Shown in pieces: positions 60,641-64,000 of a stretch of DNA of 64,000 nt. How positions within the stretch are numbered: the stretch's first letter is position 1; each line of letters begins with the position of its first letter. Source of the stretch: Isoetes taiwanensis (taxonomy: Eukaryota; Streptophyta; Lycopodiopsida; Isoetales; Isoetaceae); the NCBI GenBank assembly GCA_021234155.1, contig JAJEKV010000010.1:11084511-11148510 (forward strand). The letters are read 5' to 3'. Both the position numbers and the translations under genes were made by a program. The notes under the pieces were generated by a model that was not told where the DNA came from, searched no databases, and saw nothing but the letters and a program-made list of their open reading frames with translations.

Positions 60641-61619
60641 GGCCTCGAATCCCAAAGACTCAAATGATGTGAAGCTAAATTTTTGTGTAAAGTCGGTAAG
60701 GCAAAGTTTATGATGCCGAGTACCTTTCACCGACAACATCATCCCCGCTTGCGTAACCATTGCACACCCGACATTAGAACTGGGCTAAAAGTATTCCATG
60801 CAAATCCGGCATTCGAATTGGCAAGGAAAGGCGCCCTCAATCGCATCAACCAACGCAGAAGGAAAACCGGGATGAGGGCTCATACCAACTTTCGCTTACC
60901 CTTCTTCTTTGGCATGCCGATCCCGGATAAATGACTTACGCCAACTTGCTTTTTATCCTTCTTTGAAATGCTAATATTGAATAAATGACAAGCCGTAACA
61001 TACTTCTCTTGCCGCCAATGGTCCCTCGCATACATTAATGATCACAGTGCCGACCGTCTCTTAATTGAAGCTCACCTCTGTTTTTTCTACATAGAGGTGA
61101 TTCCGTGCAAAATGTATGATTCCTGTTTTTCGAGCATAGATGATGCCAAATGCAAATATCCGGGCCTTGATCAACCTTCCAAACTTTTACCGTCGGACGT
61201 AAGCTCAATATTCTGTTTAGGTGGTCATCTCTTTCTTCTTTATGCATTATTGGTTCTGGCCCAGACAAGGAAGGAGATGCAGCAGATCCTCGCATGTGTT
61301 GATTTGAGAAGCAAGTGCATGGATTCTTCATCTTCAAACTTGCAAGATATCGAAAATGACATCGAAAAAATACCTTTTTTCTCAATCGGCTAATATTCTT
61401 GTTCTTGGCATATCCAATTACCATCAAAGATTTCATTCCAAAGACCTTTTGATTGTTGGAGAAAAAAAAAAGGAAAAGTAGCACCATCAAATATTGAGCA
61501 TGCATTATCTATGCACTTAAACTTCCCATAAAAATCAGTAAGAGAAGAAGCTACAAATAACTTTTATCTCAACACCACAATCAATGATAGAAGCATAAAT
61601 CTATTGTGCTTTTGTCATG
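60641..61619. other. No gene recognised
   Basis: Open frames of up to 156 codons (minus strand, 61035-61505) and 98 codons (plus strand, 61097-61393) overlap each other and match nothing I know. A patch at 60850-60935 reads like a basic protein tail but has no family signature. Confidence 0.35.
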
Positions 61620-61861
61620 CTAGTTTGAAGAGAACATACATGCAGAATCGTTGCAAAAGCAACACTTGGCATAATGCTTTCATGCTGCATTATCTGAACA
61701 AGTTCAAGAGCTTCCTTATCATACCCATTTTGAACATGTCCTGAAATTATGGCAGTCGAGGAGATAACATTCGGTTTTAAGATTCCATTAAGGCTTCCAA
61801 TTCATCATCCAGACATGCATTATCTGGTATTTCTATAAATAGTTCCCAAGCATCATGCAAC

Positions 61862-62565
61862 CAGGGATAGGTTCAATACTGTATACGTTTTATACGCAAT
61901 ACGTATTTTTCGTTTGATACGACACAAATTTGACGTTTAATACATCAAAAATACGGCTAAAAAAATTTCCGGCGTCGAAAACTTTCGCGTAAGCGAAAAC
62001 AACTATTTCGCTTACGCGAAGTCTGGTTCGCGTAAGCGAAACAGTATTTTTCGCTTACGCGAACCAGAAATAGTTTCGCGTAAGCAAAATGAACTGTTTC
62101 GCTTACGCGAAAACATCTTCGCGTAAGCGAAACAGTCAACTTCGCGTAAGCGAACGCGCCTCGAAATATATATAGAAAACTTCGCGTAAGCGAAAACTTC
62201 TGCTTCGCTTACGCGAACCGCCCTTCGCGTAAGCGAAATGCAAAGAATGCTTACGCGAACAAAAAAAAGTTTCGCGTAAGCGAACCTTTATACTTCGCTT
62301 ACGCGAAAAGAGTTTCGCGTAAGCGAACATTAAGGCTTCGCTTACGCGAAAGCCGGCGAGGGGATTCGCGTAAGCGAAAACTTAGACTTCGCTTACGCGA
62401 AAGAAAGTTCGCGTAAGCGAAACAGAAGGTTTCGCTTACGCGAAACTTTTTTTTTTCCGGCCGGCGAGTATTAAATATGAAAAATACGTATTTTTCCCAA
62501 AAATACGTATTTTTGCACTTTATACGTCTGAAAAAATAGTTTCATACGTACAGAACCTATCCCTG
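61862..62565. mobile_element. hAT-type non-autonomous element, 704 bp
   Basis: Terminal inverted repeats CAGGGATAGGTTC (61862-61874) and GAACCTATCCCTG (62553-62565) are exact over 13 bp. The 8-bp target duplication CATGCAAC is exact (61854-61861 and 62566-62573). An 8-bp duplication plus CAGGG-type ends are diagnostic of the hAT superfamily. Subterminal copies of ATACGTATTTTT and TATACG occur near both ends, resembling transposase-binding repeats. There is no transposase. The interior is almost entirely the palindrome array described separately. Confidence 0.93.
61984..62444. repeat. Array of 20 alternating 14-bp hairpin motifs (TTCGCGTAAGCGAA)
   Basis: Motif starts, F = TTCGCGTAAGCGAA and R = TTCGCTTACGCGAA: 61984F, 62007R, 62027F, 62050R; 62075F (one mismatch), 62098R, 62118F, 62141F; 62181F, 62204R, 62224F, 62246R (first two bases and one more altered); 62271F, 62294R, 62314F, 62337R; 62365F, 62388R, 62408F, 62431R. 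Start-to-start spacing in every set of four is 23, 20, 23 (one 22). Each motif has 5-bp arms around a 4-base loop, and neighbouring F and R motifs are complementary over all 14 bases. Confidence 0.96.
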
Positions 62566-62880
62566 CATGCAACATACCTCTGTGGCCATAAGCAGCAAGC
62601 AAAATATTCCACAAGTATATGTTCCTATTGAATATAATGTCAAAGATATCTTGCATCACAAACAGCTCTGCGTTTACCATACATGAGCAAGAGGAGATTT
62701 TGCAAGAATCTAAAATCATTTTTGATTCCGCAATGTAAGATGTGGGAATGTATCAACTTGCCTTCTGGAAGAGTTTCTGTATAAGAATTGATTTATAAGA
62801 GAAGCATAGCTAAAAGGTGTAATCTTCAAGCTCTCATGCTCAGACTCCTTGCTTACCTTTGAGCTTCCGTGTGAAGAAAA

Positions 62881-63125
62881 CAATCTGCTACTCCAAATAT
62901 TGCCGTCAGCATGGAAGGGAGAGGAAATCCATATGCAACATTTGAGACTCCATTTCTGCCAGCATCTCCGAAACTTAAACCAGTGCATGAATTTGTCATG
63001 TTCGACTTGTGAAATTAGGGTTCCAAATCGAGTGAAAACTGTAAACTACGAATTTGAAAAACGATGATAGAAAGGTGAAGTTTTGATTAAGAAACGCCTT
63101 GCTTAACGGCAAACTGCAGAAGAAC
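62881..63125. other. 5' flank of the PPR pseudogene
   Basis: The minus-strand frame (62988-62716) and plus-strand frame (63067) here are short and unrecognised. Nothing else seen. Confidence 0.35.
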
Positions 63126-63147
63126 CACAACAAGAAAATGGTCATTT

Positions 63148-63364
63148 AGCGACGTCTATAGCGACGTCTGAGCGACGTCTATGCGACGCCGTCGACGGCT
63201 ACGTCGCACGGCGCCTCCACGACGTCGTTGTGCGTATTATCGCCGCATGCGACGCGGCGTCGCGATGCGACGCCGGCGCGCGCCGCCGCCGTCGCGCAGA
63301 CGTGACTCAGACGTCGCGTGCGACGTGACATCGCGTGCGACGTGACGTCGCGTGCGACGTGGTG
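63148..63364. repeat. GCGACGT subterminal repeat array
   Basis: GCGACGTC occurs at 63149, 63160 and 63171, then GCGACGCC, CGTCGC and GCGTGCGACGT variants in both orientations to 63361. The stretch is very GC-rich in an AT-rich neighbourhood. Multiple short inverted and direct copies next to the terminus are typical of CACTA subterminal transposase-binding regions. Confidence 0.85.
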
Positions 63365-63367
63365 GAC

Positions 63368-63402
63368 GAAAAAAAAATAAAAAAAAAAATTTAAAAAAAA
63401 AA

Positions 63403-63431
<29 letters not shown>
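63368..63431 (+). repeat. A-rich tract
   Basis: Almost pure A with a few T, about 64 bases. Its position after the GC-rich array and before coding-like sequence suggests expansion within the element. Length is unreliable in any assembly. Confidence 0.9.
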
Positions 63432-63433
<2 letters not shown>

Positions 63434-63608
63434 AAAGAATTTTAATAGTTAGTTACAATATCATATACAAGAGGCAAGAGGCGAGTAGTGGCTATCTTTA
63501 CGTGTTCCCTATTAGGGGTAAACCCGTATAGCCAATTCTATAACAATACGACCAATATTAGACAATGACATTGAAAGTTAACGTGAACTAAGAGTTTATA
63601 GCACTTAC

Positions 63609-63725
63609 GAATCTATTTCGGCCGCCAGAACCCAAGTGAGACGGAATTCGTTTGCTTGAAGTTGTCTTGGCAAAACTGCGGAGGCGATGTTTTTCCTTGG
63701 AATCCTTTGCACGTTCGAAAGTGAT
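63609..63725 (-). CDS. Transposase-associated exon candidate 2
   Basis: Between an AATCAG acceptor and a GTAAGT donor, the frame ITFERAKDSKEKHRLRSFAK ... SHLGSGGRNRF resembles the Lys/Arg-rich stretch followed by a His-x-Gly-Ser segment seen in the plant En/Spm-associated Transposase_24 family. The resemblance is by eye and weak. The splice phase with the next exon upstream does not match cleanly. Confidence 0.3.
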
Positions 63726-63801
63726 CTGATTGCAAGGAATACAACATGACAAGTTAAATGTCTTATTTCGAATTGAACGAATGGCAACAAATAACAAATA
63801 C

Positions 63802-63908
63802 CTTGATATCTTCCTTATGGACAGATTAAGTGGTTTAGGGACCTTTGACCAATCGCCTCCCAATTTTTTGGCATTCGACTTCAATTTTGCAATCACTCTT
63901 TGCCTTTT
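63802..63908 (-). CDS. Transposase-associated exon candidate 1
   Basis: Between a TTATAG acceptor and a GTATTTG donor, the frame KRQRVIAKLKSNAKKLGGDW and PKPLNLSIRKIS is basic and open. A further exon end (AAAAAAAGAAG followed by GTACGT) lies at about 63973-64000, so the gene continues off the window. Role inferred only from its position inside a CACTA-like element. Confidence 0.3.
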
Positions 63909-64000
63909 CTATAAATCGATAGATTAACACAAAACAAAAGAATAAAAATAAGACTATGACTAGGTCACGTACCTTCTTTTTTTGAAGCAGCTCCCCATCA

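Larger units (their letters stand above)
61620..62880 (-). pseudogene. PPR pseudogene split by a hAT-type insertion
   Basis: Upstream part (62880-62566): SLKITPFSYASLINQFL, a frameshift, then EGKLIHSHILHCGIKNDFRF and LLLLMYGKRRAVCDARYL, a second frameshift, and NIYLWNILLAAYGHRGMLH. Here the 704-bp element begins. Beyond it (61861-61620) the same frame resumes with DAWELFIEIPDN, then another frameshift leads to NVISSTAIISGHVQNGYDKE and ALELVQIMQHESIMPSVAFA. Removing the element and one copy of the 8-bp duplication rejoins the frame exactly. It was already decayed or decayed later through at least three frame changes. Confidence 0.85.
63126..64000 (-). mobile_element. End of a CACTA (En/Spm)-type element, running off the window
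   Basis: CACAACAAGAAAATGG at 63126-63141 matches the CACTACAAGAAA terminal repeat of plant CACTA elements with one change. Directly inside it lies a dense array of GCGACGTC-type subterminal repeats. Minus-strand exon-like pieces further in fit a transposase-related gene ending towards this terminus. The other end and the 3-bp target duplication are outside the window. Confidence 0.65.

Noticed and set aside
61957-62330. Minus-strand frames translating to repeated FAYAKLF/RLRE-like peptides
   Set aside because: They are translations of the 14-bp hairpin array in whatever frame happens to lack stops. The spacing (20/23) does not preserve a frame, and no start context or gene structure is present.
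61984-62444. CRISPR-like array
   Set aside because: Repeats are only 14 bp, alternate in orientation, have 6-12 bp spacers and lie inside a hAT-type element of a plant genome.

Overview
This is eukaryotic nuclear DNA, most likely from a land plant. The evidence is spliced fragments of plant-type genes, several decayed PLS-type pentatricopeptide repeat (PPR) genes, and plant-style Helitron, CACTA and hAT-like transposon ends. The style and number of decayed PPR copies make me lean to a fern or other non-flowering plant, but the window does not prove this. No gene here is intact from end to end. Almost everything is repeats, transposons, pseudogenes and isolated exons.

Region 1 (1-43257) is the inner part and right edge of a large tandem array. 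The basic unit ('A') is about 1.30 kb, and a fixed landmark inside it recurs at 569, 1877, 3183, 6955, 10800, 16801, 22841, 24142, 30165, 31395, 38069, 39306, 40607, 41906 and 43205. Two foreign segments were inserted and then amplified with it. 'C' is a 2.15-2.19 kb element with terminal inverted repeats (11408-13561, 17407-19600, 24750-26942), flanked by TTTG and carrying a field of GGTATAAATTTATACC and GAGAGCTCTC palindromes. 'B' is the 5' part of a Helitron. The full Helitron is still present at 32647-38055, starting with TC, ending in a GC hairpin plus CTAG, and sitting between A and T of the A unit. It carries exon pieces that look captured from host genes, including one resembling exon 2 of a LOB-domain (LBD) transcription factor gene. 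Five 3'-truncated copies of it recur through the array. A + C + A + B form a higher-order repeat of about 6.0 kb, present three times.

Region 2 (43258-50820) is low-copy DNA with genes on the minus strand: a two-exon secreted PLAT-domain gene broken by an 11-bp tandem duplication, the last exon of a small membrane protein gene, and two PPR pseudogenes. It also holds two long hairpins that share the core GTGGAAACCCTTCC.

Region 3 (51046-58456) is a 7.4 kb pyrimidine-rich stretch without credible genes. It appears to be two head-to-tail copies of one element, 6.4 kb and 1.0 kb long, that share their left (130 bp) and right (38 bp) ends. The short copy carries five 26-bp hairpin repeats.

Region 4 (58457-64000) holds a mitochondrial carrier exon, a 290-bp tandem duplication and a PPR pseudogene split by a 704-bp hAT-type non-autonomous element, with exact 8-bp target duplication CATGCAAC and 13-bp terminal repeats. 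That element contains 20 copies of the 14-bp hairpin motif TTCGCGTAAGCGAA in alternating orientation, organised as five sets of four with spacings 23, 20 and 23. This is the most striking structure in the window. The window ends inside a CACTA-type element with GCGACGTC subterminal repeats.

A theme runs through the window: unrelated mobile elements (C, the hAT-type element, the pyrimidine-rich element, the CACTA end) each carry an array of short palindromic motifs. One caution: variants between A/B/C copies cluster at CG and CTG/CAG sites, especially at 15.6-29.1 kb. That may reflect consensus errors at methylated cytosines rather than biology.
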